Shown one piece after another: positions 6,883-15,650 of a stretch of DNA of 15,835 bases. This DNA comes from Competibacter sp963695105 (GTDB lineage Bacteria > Pseudomonadota > Gammaproteobacteria > Competibacterales > Competibacteraceae): NCBI GenBank assembly GCA_963695105.1, contig CAVOGC010000020.1, positions 1 through 15,835 of the forward strand. The letters are read 5' to 3'. The position numbers were made by a program, and so were the translations under genes. The notes beneath the pieces were generated by a model. That model had not been told where the DNA came from. It did not search any database and was given only the letters and a program-made list of their open reading frames with translations. How positions within the stretch are numbered: the stretch's first letter is position 1; each line of letters starts with the position of its first letter.

Positions 6883-8325
6883 CTATTCCAGCCCCAGCTT
6901 CTTCAGCCGGTAGCGCAGCGCCCGGAAGCTGATACCCAGTTTTTCGGCGGCGGCTGTCTTGTTGTAGCGGGTCGATTCCAGCGCCCGCAGGATCGCCGTT
7001 CGCTCGATGCCCTCCAGATAGCCTTCCAAGTTACCCGACGGCGGTTGCAGGATCGGCACGGTTCTGGGTTCGAACTCACCGCGCGGGGGTTCGGGTCGGG
7101 CGGAAGCCGGTTCCGGAGCCTGGATCGGCGGCGGTGGCGGCGACGGCGACGGCGACGGCGGGTTCGGTCGGATCGAGGTCGGTTCCGTCGGTAGCAACAG
7201 GTCCTCGGCCTGGATCACCCCACCCTCGCACAGGGTGAAGGCTCGCTCCAGGATATTCTCCAACTCGCGGATGTTGCCTGGAAACGCGTAAGCGGCCAGT
7301 GCCGCCGAGGCGGTCGGCGTCAGCTTCGGCGAAAGTAAGCCGGACTGCCGGCGAAACCGTTCGAGAAATGCCTCGACCAGTTCCGAAATATCCTGCGGGT
7401 GCTCGCGCAGACTGGGCATGCGCAGGTCGATCACATTCAGCCGGTAGAACAGATCCTGGCGGAAAACGCCTTGCTTCACCAGTTCCGCCAGTTTCTTATG
7501 GGTGGCGCTGAGTATGCGCACGTCGGTGGCCACTTCGGTCTGGGCGCCCACTGGCCGCACCGCCCGCTCCTGGATCGCCCGCAGCAGCTTGACCTGCATC
7601 GGGACCGGCAGGTCGGCCACCTCGTCCAGAAACAGCGTGCCACCCTGTGCCGCCTGAAACAGGCCGCTCTTGTCCTGGGCGGCGCCGGTGAAGCTGCCTT
7701 TCTTGTAGCCGAAGAACTCGCTCTCCATCAAGTGTTCGGGAATCGCCCCGCAGTTGACGGGTACGAATGGTTTGTCGGCCCGCGGACCGGACAAGTGGAT
7801 CAGCCGCGCCGCCATTTCCTTGCCGGTGCCGGATTCGCCGCTGATCAGAATGGGGGCTTGGCTGCGCGCTAGTTTGGCGATCATCTGTCGCACGTTTTCC
7901 ATCGCCGCCGAATGGCCGAGCAGAATGGGGCGGCTGGCGTCGGGCTGATTCTCGCCGCGGCTCAATCGCAGCGCGGTCGCCACTATGTTGCGCAGTACCG
8001 CCAGCTCGAACGGCTTGGAGACGAAATCGAAGGCTCCCAGCTTGAGTGCGTCCACCGCGCTCTCCACGTTGCCATGGGCGGTGATCACCGCTACCGGCAG
8101 GTTGGGATGATGCTTCTGGATATGCGCCACCAGGTCCAGCCCACTGCCGTCCGGCAGCCGCAAGTCGGTGATACAAAAGCCAAACGGGCGGTGCTTGAGT
8201 AAGGCATGGGCCTCACCGAGATCTTGCGCCGGATAGCACGTCACGCCCAGCGGCAGCAGGGTCATCTCGATCAGTTCGCGGATATCGGCTTCGTCATCCA
8301 CGATCAAGGCGTTGCAGGCATCCAT
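6883..8325 (-). CDS. pilR: PilR-like sigma-54 response regulator
   Basis: This 480-residue NtrC-family activator has three parts. The receiver domain (about 5-118) has the acidic pair Asp10/Asp11, phospho-acceptor Asp54, Thr82 and Lys104. The AAA+ domain (about 135-375) has Walker A GESGTGKE at 163-170, the sigma-54 contact loop GSFTGA at 210-215 (Ser in place of Ala) and Walker B LFLDE ending at 235. A Fis-type helix-turn-helix closes the protein (about 431-480, with NKTAAAEKLGIS and RALRYRLKKLGLE). The last segment strongly resembles PilR, the activator of type IV pilin genes. A Pro/Ser-rich linker (378-430) is unusually long. The ATG at 8325 overlaps the kinase stop (TGATG) with GGAG eight bases upstream. 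A 17-residue longer frame beginning at 8376 lies inside pilS and lacks this support. No pilus genes are in the window, so the target is inferred from family. Confidence 0.82.
   Translation of the reverse strand: MDACNALIVDDEADIRELIEMTLLPLGVTCYPAQDLGEAHALLKHRPFGFCITDLRLPDGSGLDLVAHIQKHHPNLPVAVITAHGNVESAVDALKLGAFDFVSKPFELAVLRNIVATALRLSRGENQPDASRPILLGHSAAMENVRQMIAKLARSQAPILISGESGTGKEMAARLIHLSGPRADKPFVPVNCGAIPEHLMESEFFGYKKGSFTGAAQDKSGLFQAAQGGTLFLDEVADLPVPMQVKLLRAIQERAVRPVGAQTEVATDVRILSATHKKLAELVKQGVFRQDLFYRLNVIDLRMPSLREHPQDISELVEAFLERFRRQSGLLSPKLTPTASAALAAYAFPGNIRELENILERAFTLCEGGVIQAEDLLLPTEPTSIRPNPPSPSPSPPPPPIQAPEPASARPEPPRGEFEPRTVPILQPPSGNLEGYLEGIERTAILRALESTRYNKTAAAEKLGISFRALRYRLKKLGLE
7139..7156. 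repeat. Hexamer repeat GGCGAC x3 inside pilR
   Basis: Three exact copies of GGCGAC (plus strand) are followed by a degenerate GGCGGG. They lie within a longer GGC/GGT-rich run from about 7126 to 7162. On the minus strand they encode alternating Pro-Ser in the PilR linker. Copy changes would lengthen or shorten the linker without a frameshift. Confidence 0.75.
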
Positions 8326-10022
8326 CAATTGGTCTCCGATGCAAGGTTCGCGGCGGTAAAGGTAATGCGGAAACAACCGCCGCCTTCGGGTGGGGGGCGG
8401 TATTGCAACTGGGCCCGGTTAGCCTCGCACAACTCTCGGGCCAGATACAGGCCCAGACCGGTACCTTTGGCCCGGGTGGTAAAGAACGGTTCGAACAGCT
8501 TGGCGATATTGTCGGCCGCAACACCAGGCCCGGCGTCGCGCACGTCCAGATACGGTCGTGCCCGGCTATCATCCAGGCCGGCGCGCAGCTCGATTTGCGG
8601 CATTGCGCCGGCCCGGCCGCCGTGCTGGCAGGCGTTGGCGCAGAGATTCCACAACACCTGCCACAATTGATGCGGGTCGAACATCACCGCCAGTTCGGCC
8701 GGCTCCACGCTCTGGCGCCACTCGGGCGCCGACCGGTCCAGCCCTCGCAGGAATTCCTGCCTGAAATTCTCCAGCCACGGTCCCAGCACCAGCCGCTCCG
8801 GTTTGAGCTGGTCGCGCCGGGCCAGATCAAGCACGTCGCCGATGATGCGGTTGGCCCGCTTGACGTTGTCGTGAACGATCTGCGCCAGTCGCCGGTCGCC
8901 AGGGCTCGCGCCGGTCGACTCCTGCAAGAGTTGGGCGGCATGACCGATCGCCGCCAGCGGGTTGCGGATCTCGTGGGCGATGCCGGCGGTCAGCCGCCCC
9001 AGCGCGGCCAGCTTGAGCTGTTGCAGCCGTTCGGTGGCTTGCTCGGAGTCTTCCAGCAGCACCAGCACGCTCGCCGCCTGGCGTCCGCTTAGTCGGGTAA
9101 AGCGCGGAATCAGTTCCGGGCGATGCTCGGCCGGCCGGAAGGCCGGATGTTCCAGATTTCCGTCCAGCCAGTCCCGCAGTCGCCGCGCCAGCGGTGGTGA
9201 CATGGCCTCCAGCGGCAGGTCAGGTACGGTTTGCGGGCAGTCCAGCCACTCCTGGGCGATTTCGTTCAGCAGTTGCACCTGACCGGTCGGGTCGACCACC
9301 ACCACGCCGTTTTGCAGGTGGCGGATGATGCCTTGGCTCAGTTCGGCCGCCTCGAACAGCTCCAGGGTGCGCTGGCGCGCCAGCGCCTCGCCACGCCGCG
9401 CGCGCTCGGCCAGCGCGTGGGTCAAGCCGGCGGCAATGAACAGCACGGCGCCCAACACGCCCAGCCGTACCAGGTCGTCGTTGGCGTCGCCCAGCCGGCC
9501 CCATAGACCGGACCAGTCCGTCTCGCCCCGCCCCGCCAGCGCCAGCGCCTGAGCAGCGCGCCATTGGTCCAGCAGCCAGGATGCCGTCAGCAGCATGAAG
9601 CCCAGTGCGGCCGCCAGCAGCGCCGAACTGAGCGGCAGCAGGATACTGCTGGCGGCGACGGCGGTGATCAACAGGCTGTTCAAGCTGCTGGTGATGCCGC
9701 CCGAGGCGCTGATCATCACGGTTAGCGCCGCCAGATCGGCCACCATCTGCAGGTGCGCCTGCACCGTCAGTCGCGGCCGCCGCCAGTAGGTGCCGGCGAT
9801 GGTGAGCAACGCCAGCGTCAGGTAGCCCAGCGCCACCCACAAAAACAGTTGCGGGTTTTGCTTGCCGAACAGCCGGTTCTGTTCGTCCAGCGCCGTTGCC
9901 GCCACTAGCAGCACCGCCAGGATCAACCGGAAAAAGCTGGAGGCGCGGAACACTCGCCACAGGTGGCGGCGGTCCATGAAACGGTCGGGTAGCAGGGTGA
10001 TGATCGGTTGGGCAACGGTCAT
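8325..10022 (-). CDS. pilS: PilS-like membrane sensor histidine kinase
   Basis: This 565-residue inner-membrane kinase is expected to phosphorylate PilR. The N-terminal part holds about six hydrophobic spans (roughly 29-44, 59-79, 92-106, 114-131, 132-150 and 185-204), with the SASGGITSSL segment between spans 3 and 4 that resembles PilS. A PAS-like region (about 222-330) follows. The H-box GIAHEIRNPL has His350 as phospho-acceptor. The ATPase core is complete: N-box LWNLCANACQH (459-467), G1 DAGPGV (496-501), F-box LFEPFF (509-514) and G2 GTGLGLYLA (520-528). It overlaps pilR by one base (TGATG). The ATG at 10022 has no clear ribosome site, and Met16 (9977) is no better, so the start is uncertain. 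The gene is divergent from sucC. The signal it senses cannot be read from the sequence. Confidence 0.82.
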   Translation of the reverse strand: MTVAQPIITLLPDRFMDRRHLWRVFRASSFFRLILAVLLVAATALDEQNRLFGKQNPQLFLWVALGYLTLALLTIAGTYWRRPRLTVQAHLQMVADLAALTVMISASGGITSSLNSLLITAVAASSILLPLSSALLAAALGFMLLTASWLLDQWRAAQALALAGRGETDWSGLWGRLGDANDDLVRLGVLGAVLFIAAGLTHALAERARRGEALARQRTLELFEAAELSQGIIRHLQNGVVVVDPTGQVQLLNEIAQEWLDCPQTVPDLPLEAMSPPLARRLRDWLDGNLEHPAFRPAEHRPELIPRFTRLSGRQAASVLVLLEDSEQATERLQQLKLAALGRLTAGIAHEIRNPLAAIGHAAQLLQESTGASPGDRRLAQIVHDNVKRANRIIGDVLDLARRDQLKPERLVLGPWLENFRQEFLRGLDRSAPEWRQSVEPAELAVMFDPHQLWQVLWNLCANACQHGGRAGAMPQIELRAGLDDSRARPYLDVRDAGPGVAADNIAKLFEPFFTTRAKGTGLGLYLARELCEANRAQLQYRPPPEGGGCFRITFTAANLASETN

Positions 10023-10130
10023 GACTGGGCGGTGCGCGGCGGCAATTCCTCTGGGACGGATAATTCCACGTATAATTTAATCACACCGGCGCCTTGATGG
10101 GTCGGCCAGCGCCAATCTTGCGGTGAATAC

Positions 10131-10159
10131 GTGAAGATTGGGGTATTTCGGGATACAAT
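10131..10159 (+). promoter_or_regulatory. Candidate sucC promoter
   Basis: TACAAT at 10154-10159 is a good -10 hexamer. GTGAAG 17 bases upstream is a weak -35 match. Transcription would begin near 10166, giving a leader of about 27 bases that holds the AAAGGGGG ribosome site (10174-10181, 11 bases from the ATG). The remainder of the 170-base divergent spacer (10023-10192) is AT-rich around 10062-10080 and probably holds the pilS promoter, which I could not resolve. Confidence 0.4.
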
Positions 10160-10192
10160 GGCAACCTCACTGTAAAGGGGGATGTAATCCGC

Positions 10193-11356
<1,164 letters not shown>

Positions 11357-11405
11357 CCACCGGCCGACCTTGGGCCTCTCACCTCATCAGGGGAACTAGC
11401 GCACC

Positions 11406-12284
11406 ATGAGTATTTTGATCGACAAAAACACCAAGGTTATCTGCCAAGGGTTCACCGGCTCGCAGGGCACCTTCCACGCTGAACAGGCCATCGCTTACGG
11501 CACCAATCTGGTTGGCGGCATCAGCCCCGGCAAGGGCGGCAGCACCCATCTGGGCAAGCCGGTGTTCAACACCGTGGGCGAAGCGATCTCCGCCACCGGC
11601 GCCGAAGCCAGCATGATCTACGTGCCGGCCGCGTTCGCCGGCGACGCCATCCTGGAAGCGGCCGACGCCGGCATCAAGGTGATCGCCTGCATCACCGAAG
11701 GCATTCCGGTCACGGACATGCTGAAGGTCAAGGCCGTCCTGCAGACCAGTTATCCGAATGTCTATCTGATCGGCCCCAACTGTCCCGGCGTGATCACTCC
11801 GGGTGGCTGCAAGATGGGCATCATGCCCGGCCACATTCACCTGCCCGGCAAAATCGGTATCGTCTCCCGCTCCGGCACCCTGACCTACGAGGCGGTCTGG
11901 CAGACCACCCAGACCGGCCTCGGCCAGTCCACCTGCATCGGCATCGGCGGCGACCCGATCCACGGCATGAGCTTCCTCGACGTGCTGAAGCTGTTCAAGG
12001 ACGACCCGCAGACCGAGGGCATCGTGATGGTCGGCGAGATCGGCGGCAGCGCCGAGGAGGAAGCCGCCGAGTACATCAAGGCCAATATCAAGAAGCCGGT
12101 GGTGGCCTACATCGCCGGCGTCACCGCGCCTCCCGGCAAGCGCATGGGCCACGCCGGCGCCATTATCATGGGCGGCAAGGGCACGGCGGCCGACAAGTTC
12201 GCGGCGCTGGAAGCCGCTGGCGCCAAGATCGTCCGCTCGCCGGCCGACATCGGCGCGGCGATGAAGGCGTTTTTCCCCGGCTGA
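11406..12284 (+). CDS. sucD: Succinyl-CoA synthetase, alpha subunit
   Basis: This is the alpha subunit, which holds the CoA site and the phosphohistidine. It is 292 residues, close to the usual 289. The N-terminal Rossmann CoA-binding domain shows GFTGSQGTFH and the GGISPGKGG loop. The C-terminal part carries RMGHAGAI, where His249 corresponds to the phosphorylated His246 of E. coli, and GEIGGSAEEEAA supplies the neighbouring Glu. It shares an operon with sucC. A GGGG box lies about 12 bases before the ATG, much the same distance as in sucC. A terminator with a UUCG loop follows the stop by about 30 bases, closing the operon before nadE. Confidence 0.98.
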   Translation: MSILIDKNTKVICQGFTGSQGTFHAEQAIAYGTNLVGGISPGKGGSTHLGKPVFNTVGEAISATGAEASMIYVPAAFAGDAILEAADAGIKVIACITEGIPVTDMLKVKAVLQTSYPNVYLIGPNCPGVITPGGCKMGIMPGHIHLPGKIGIVSRSGTLTYEAVWQTTQTGLGQSTCIGIGGDPIHGMSFLDVLKLFKDDPQTEGIVMVGEIGGSAEEEAAEYIKANIKKPVVAYIAGVTAPPGKRMGHAGAIIMGGKGTAADKFAALEAAGAKIVRSPADIGAAMKAFFPG

Positions 12285-12315
12285 TCGAACCAGGTTCGCA
12301 GTCCGGTGTAAGTAG

Positions 12316-12343
12316 AGGGGGCGCTTCGGCGCCCCTGTTTGTT
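12316..12343 (+). terminator. Intrinsic terminator of sucCD (UUCG loop)
   Basis: AGGGGGCGC (12316-12324) pairs with GCGCCCCT (12329-12336) around TTCG, a very stable C(UUCG)G tetraloop. GTTTGTTT follows. It lies 32 bases after the sucD stop and before nadE, so nadE probably has its own promoter in the remaining 30 bases, although read-through is possible. Confidence 0.88.
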
Positions 12344-12374
12344 TGGGCCGCAAATGGATGGATAGGCAGCCGCG

Positions 12375-14006
12375 ATGACTGATCCTGCTCCCGTTCTCCG
12401 GGTCGTCATGGCCCAAATTAATCTCCTGGTCGGCGATATCCCCGGCAACATCGAAAAAATCGCCGCCGCCGCTCGGGAAGCCCGCGACCGCTTGCGGGCC
12501 GATGCGATTGCGTTCCCGGAGCTGACCGTCACCGGCTATCCCCCGGAAGACCTGTTGCTGCGTCCCGGTTTCGTGGGCCAGGTGGAACCGGCCATGCGGC
12601 GGCTTTGCGCCGAAATCCAGGGGATAACCGCCGTTGTCGGTTATCCCGCCGCGACGCCGGAGGGGTTGCGCAATTCGGCCGCGATTATCGCCGACGGCGG
12701 GATTCGGGCGGTCTATCACAAGCAATGTTTGCCCAATTACAGCGTGTTCGACGAGAAGCGCTATTTTGTGGCGGGCACCGAACCGCTGGTGTTCGAGCTC
12801 AAGGGCGCGCGGGTCGGCGTCACCATCTGCGAGGACGTGTGGCAAGCGGAGCCGGCGCGCCAAGCCGCCAGGGCCGGGGCGCAATTGCTGCTCAATCTCA
12901 ACGCCTCGCCCTTTCATGCCGGCAAGAGCCGGCGGCGATTGGAAATCCTGCAACAGCGGGCGGCCGAAAACGGACTGCCCATCCTCTACGTCAATCTGGT
13001 CGGCGGCCAGGACGAACTGGTGTTCGACGGCGATTCGCAAGTGGTCAACGGACGCGGGGAATTGACCCAGCGGGCTCCGCTCTGCGTCGAGGGTCTGTAT
13101 CCGGTGGACTTCAGCGTCGGCGCGACGGTGGAACCGCTGCCCGGCGAGATTGCCTCGGAACCGGCTGGAGAAGCCGCGATTTATCAGGCCATCGTGCTGA
13201 GCGTGCGCGATTATGTGAATAAGAACGGGTTCCCCGGCGTGGTGTTGGGGCTGTCCGGCGGTATCGATTCGGCGCTGACCCTGGTTATCGCGGCCGACGC
13301 GCTGGGGCCGGAGCGGGTGGAGGCCGTGCTGATGCCCTCGCGCTACACCGCCGAAATGAGCAACTCCGATGCCGAACGGGAAGCCCGGGCGCTGGAGGTG
13401 AAATACCACCTGATGCCGATCGAGCCGGCGTTCGAGGCTTTCCTCGGCATTTTACAACCGGTATTGGCGGGGCTGCCGCCGGACAGCACCGAAGAGAACA
13501 TCCAGGCCCGCTGTCGGGGGGTGATCCTGATGGCGATCTCCAACAAGACCGGCAAGCTGGTGCTGACCACCGGCAACAAGAGCGAAACCGCCGTGGGTTA
13601 TTCCACCCTGTACGGCGACATGGCCGGGGGGTTTGCCCCGATCAAGGATGTGCTGAAGACGATGGTGTACCGGTTGGCGGCGTATCGCAACAGCCTGTCG
13701 CCGGTGATCCCGCAACGGGTGCTGGACCGGCCGCCGTCGGCCGAGCTGCGCCCGGATCAGACCGATCAGGACAGCCTGCCGCCCTACGATCTGCTGGATG
13801 CGATCCTGCAAGCCTACGTCGAGGAGGACCGTTCGGTGGAGGAGTTGATCGCGGCTGGCTTCGACCGGGCGATGGTGGAACGGGTGGCGCGGCTGGTGAT
13901 CGTCAACGAATACAAGCGTCGTCAGGCGGCGCCGGGGGTGCGGATTACTCCGCGCGCCTTCGGGCGGGACCGGCGCTATCCGATCACCTCGGGATTCCGG
14001 CGCTAA
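12375..14006 (+). CDS. nadE: Glutamine-dependent NAD synthetase
   Basis: This enzyme makes NAD from nicotinic acid adenine dinucleotide, using ammonia channelled from glutamine. The 543-residue protein has two domains. The nitrilase-type glutaminase comes first (about 1-260), with triad Glu49 (FPELTVTG), Lys116 (YHKQCLPNY) and Cys152 (GVTICEDVW). The NAD-synthetase domain (about 270-543) has the PP-loop GLSGGIDSA (292-300), and TTGNKSE later binds nucleotide. All catalytic residues are present, so it is the two-domain form rather than the short ammonia-only form. The start MTDPAPVLRV has an AGG-type site upstream (GATAGGCAG). It converges on suhB with only 19 bases between the stops, and no terminator hairpin is obvious there. 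Confidence 0.97.
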   Translation: MTDPAPVLRVVMAQINLLVGDIPGNIEKIAAAAREARDRLRADAIAFPELTVTGYPPEDLLLRPGFVGQVEPAMRRLCAEIQGITAVVGYPAATPEGLRNSAAIIADGGIRAVYHKQCLPNYSVFDEKRYFVAGTEPLVFELKGARVGVTICEDVWQAEPARQAARAGAQLLLNLNASPFHAGKSRRRLEILQQRAAENGLPILYVNLVGGQDELVFDGDSQVVNGRGELTQRAPLCVEGLYPVDFSVGATVEPLPGEIASEPAGEAAIYQAIVLSVRDYVNKNGFPGVVLGLSGGIDSALTLVIAADALGPERVEAVLMPSRYTAEMSNSDAEREARALEVKYHLMPIEPAFEAFLGILQPVLAGLPPDSTEENIQARCRGVILMAISNKTGKLVLTTGNKSETAVGYSTLYGDMAGGFAPIKDVLKTMVYRLAAYRNSLSPVIPQRVLDRPPSAELRPDQTDQDSLPPYDLLDAILQAYVEEDRSVEELIAAGFDRAMVERVARLVIVNEYKRRQAAPGVRITPRAFGRDRRYPITSGFRR

Positions 14007-14025
14007 CCCGGCAAGCCTTTGGCGT

Positions 14026-14814
14026 TCAGCCTTTCAGGTGCGGCTGCATCTCCCGCAGCAGGGCCTTGAACACCTTGGGGTTGCCGGCGACGATGTTACC
14101 GGATTTCATGAAATCATTGCCGCCGCCGAAATCGCTGACCAGCCCCCCGGCTTCCTGCACCAGCAAGGCGCCGGCCGCGATGTCCCATTCCTTTAGGCCG
14201 AACTCCCAGTAACCGTCCAGCCGACCGGAGGCCACGTAGGCCAGATCCAGCGAAGCCGCGCCGGCCCGGCGCACTTCCACGCACTTGCCAAACAGGCTGC
14301 CGAAGAAATTGAGGTAGGCGGGCTGGTGTTGGGGATGGCGGAACGGAAAGCCGGTGCCGAGCAGGGCATTTTCCATTTGCGGGATGCCGCTGACCCGCAT
14401 GCGCCGGTCGTTCATCTGTGCCCCGGCGCCGCGCGAGGCGGTGAACAGCTCCTGCCGGATCGGGTCGTAGATCAGCCCCGCTTCCAGCCGGGCCTTGTGG
14501 CGGAAGCCGATGGAGATGGCGAAATGCGGGATGCCGTGCAGAAAGTTGGTGGTGCCGTCCAGCGGGTCGATCACCCATTGGTACTCGTCGTGGCCGTACT
14601 GTTCGCCGCTTTCCTCGGCCAGAATGCCGTGGTTGGGATAGGTCTTGCGCAGGGTCTGGATAATTTCCTGTTCGGCCTGCACGTCCGCGTCGCTGACGAA
14701 GTCGTTGCGCTGTTTGGCGGTGACGCTCAGCCGTTCGAGGTTATCGAAGTGGCGGAGCAGGATGCGGCTGGCGCTCAAGGCGGCGCGCTTGGCGATGGTC
14801 AGAACTGGATGCAT
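14026..14814 (-). CDS. suhB: Inositol-1-monophosphatase family protein SuhB
   Basis: This is a magnesium-dependent phosphatase of the IMPase family. In E. coli SuhB also joins ribosomal RNA antitermination complexes. The 262-residue protein from the ATG at 14814 begins MHPVLTIAKRAA, almost as E. coli SuhB (MHPMLNIAVRAA), which fixes the start. An upstream in-frame ATG at 14892 would add 26 unrelated residues. Metal and catalytic motifs are intact: LAEESGE (Glu67/Glu68), DPLDGTTNF (83-91, Asp83 and Asp86) and the C-terminal WDIAAG with GNIVAGNP. The ribosome site is weak. It is divergent from mtnB across about 98 bases and convergent with nadE. Phosphatase activity is inferred with confidence. 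The ribosomal role is only by analogy. Confidence 0.94.
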   Translation of the reverse strand: MHPVLTIAKRAALSASRILLRHFDNLERLSVTAKQRNDFVSDADVQAEQEIIQTLRKTYPNHGILAEESGEQYGHDEYQWVIDPLDGTTNFLHGIPHFAISIGFRHKARLEAGLIYDPIRQELFTASRGAGAQMNDRRMRVSGIPQMENALLGTGFPFRHPQHQPAYLNFFGSLFGKCVEVRRAGAASLDLAYVASGRLDGYWEFGLKEWDIAAGALLVQEAGGLVSDFGGGNDFMKSGNIVAGNPKVFKALLREMQPHLKG

Positions 14815-14846
14815 GGCGGATTGGATCGGTGAGAGAGCACAAGCGA

Positions 14847-14876
14847 CCGGAGTCTCCGGCGCGGGCGCGCTATGAT
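14847..14876 (+). promoter_or_regulatory. Candidate mtnB promoter with a 13-bp palindrome
   Basis: CCGGAG-T-CTCCGG (14847-14859) is a perfect palindrome with six-base arms. TATGAT (14871-14876) is a strong -10 match whose start would lie about 30 bases before the mtnB TTG. The palindrome sits where a -35 element would be, so it could be an operator or activator site. No conventional -35 is visible. This is in the 98-base suhB/mtnB divergent spacer. Confidence 0.35.
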
Positions 14877-14912
14877 AGCAGAACTCAGCCAATATCTTGC
14901 GGGAGATCGAGC

Positions 14913-15533
14913 TTGAACAACGCGGCGGATTTTGTCGAAAAAGCGGATCAATTGGTCGGGGTCGGGCAGTTTCTCTTCGAACGCGGCTGGCTGCCGGCCA
15001 CCAGCGGCAACTTGTCGGCGCGGCTGAGCGATGGCACGGTGGCCATCACCGTGTCCGGTCGTCACAAAGGCCGGTTGAGCCGTCACGACATCATGATCGT
15101 GGATGCCGCGGGTCGGCCGCTGACCGAGGGCAAGCGGCCCTCCACCGAAACCTTGTTGCATACTTCGCTCTACCAACGTTATCCCGAGCTGGGCGCGGTG
15201 CTGCACACCCACTCCACCCACGGCACCGTGCTGTCGCTGGTGCATCAATGGGAGTTGCGGTTGTGCGATTACGAGGTGCTGAAAGCCTTCCCCGGCGTGG
15301 ATCAGCACGGTTTCGAGGTGCTGGTGCCGATTTTTGCCAGCGACCGGGACATCGCCCGACTGGCCGAGGAAGTGGAGCAGCGGCTGGAGCGAGACCCGAG
15401 CATCCAGGGCTATCTGATCGCCGGTCACGGTTTCTACACTTGGGGTCATTCGGTCGAGGACGCCTACCAGCATGTCGAGGCGTTCGAGTTTTTATTTGAG
15501 TGCGAAACCCTGCTGTTGAGGTTGCGTGGATGA
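14913..15533 (+). CDS. mtnB: Methylthioribulose-1-phosphate dehydratase
   Basis: This enzyme dehydrates 5-methylthioribulose-1-phosphate in methionine salvage. It belongs to the class II aldolase fold with a zinc site. From the TTG at 14913 it is 206 residues, the usual MtnB size. GGGAG lies seven bases upstream, so I prefer this start to an ATG at 14829 that would add 28 residues unlike the family. Motifs seen are the TSGNLSARLS loop (about 29-38), PSTETLLHTSLYQ, the zinc ligands in HTHSTHG (near residue 100) and the later GHGFYTWG His. The last codon overlaps a short ATG frame (ATGA) resembling the start of mtnC, a normal salvage neighbour. No other salvage gene is visible here. Confidence 0.93.
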   Translation: MNNAADFVEKADQLVGVGQFLFERGWLPATSGNLSARLSDGTVAITVSGRHKGRLSRHDIMIVDAAGRPLTEGKRPSTETLLHTSLYQRYPELGAVLHTHSTHGTVLSLVHQWELRLCDYEVLKAFPGVDQHGFEVLVPIFASDRDIARLAEEVEQRLERDPSIQGYLIAGHGFYTWGHSVEDAYQHVEAFEFLFECETLLLRLRG

Positions 15534-15559
15534 TCCGGGCGACTCTGACCGCCCGTTAG
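15530..15559 (+). pseudogene. Possible remnant of mtnC (first nine codons)
   Basis: An ATG at 15530 overlaps the mtnB stop as ATGA and reads MIRATLTAR, then TAG. MtnC (enolase-phosphatase) often starts like MIRAILTDIEGTT, and the first seven residues differ at only one position. The rest of MtnC is absent from this frame. This could be a deletion scar left in a former mtnB-mtnC operon, or a chance match, because nine codons are very little evidence. Confidence 0.25.
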
Positions 15560-15610
15560 TTGCATGCCTGGCGCAACGCGCCGGCGGGCGCGGGATTTCT
15601 CGATGCGGTC

Positions 15611-15650
15611 GAGGGTTGAAGCCGGCGGCGCGGGGCCAGCATCAACCCTC
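15611..15650 (-). repeat. Long hairpin overlapping the Uma2 stop
   Basis: GAGGGTTGA (15611-15619) pairs perfectly with TCAACCCTC (15642-15650). Inside that, GCCGGC (15621-15626) faces GCCAGC (15635-15640) after one mismatch, leaving an 8-base loop. On the minus strand the inner mismatch becomes a G-U pair, so the RNA of the leftward gene folds best. The stop codon of the Uma2 frame lies within the outer stem. There is no T run, so it may be a 3' stabiliser, a weak terminator or a REP-like element. Confidence 0.55.

Noticed and set aside
8326..8376. Longer start for pilR adding 17 residues
   Set aside because: The extra stretch lies within pilS and does not resemble a receiver N-terminus. The ATG at 8325 has GGAG and a 1-base overlap with the kinase stop.
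11379..13409. 676-residue minus-strand open frame across sucD and nadE
   Set aside because: It is a mirror frame of two certain genes, driven by GC-rich third positions. The composition is His/Gly/Ala/Arg-heavy without recognisable domains, and it covers two unrelated genes and a terminator.
14829..14912. 28-residue N-terminal extension of mtnB
   Set aside because: Arg/Ser-rich and unlike the family. It covers the palindrome and likely promoter, and the TTG at 14913 has a good ribosome site.
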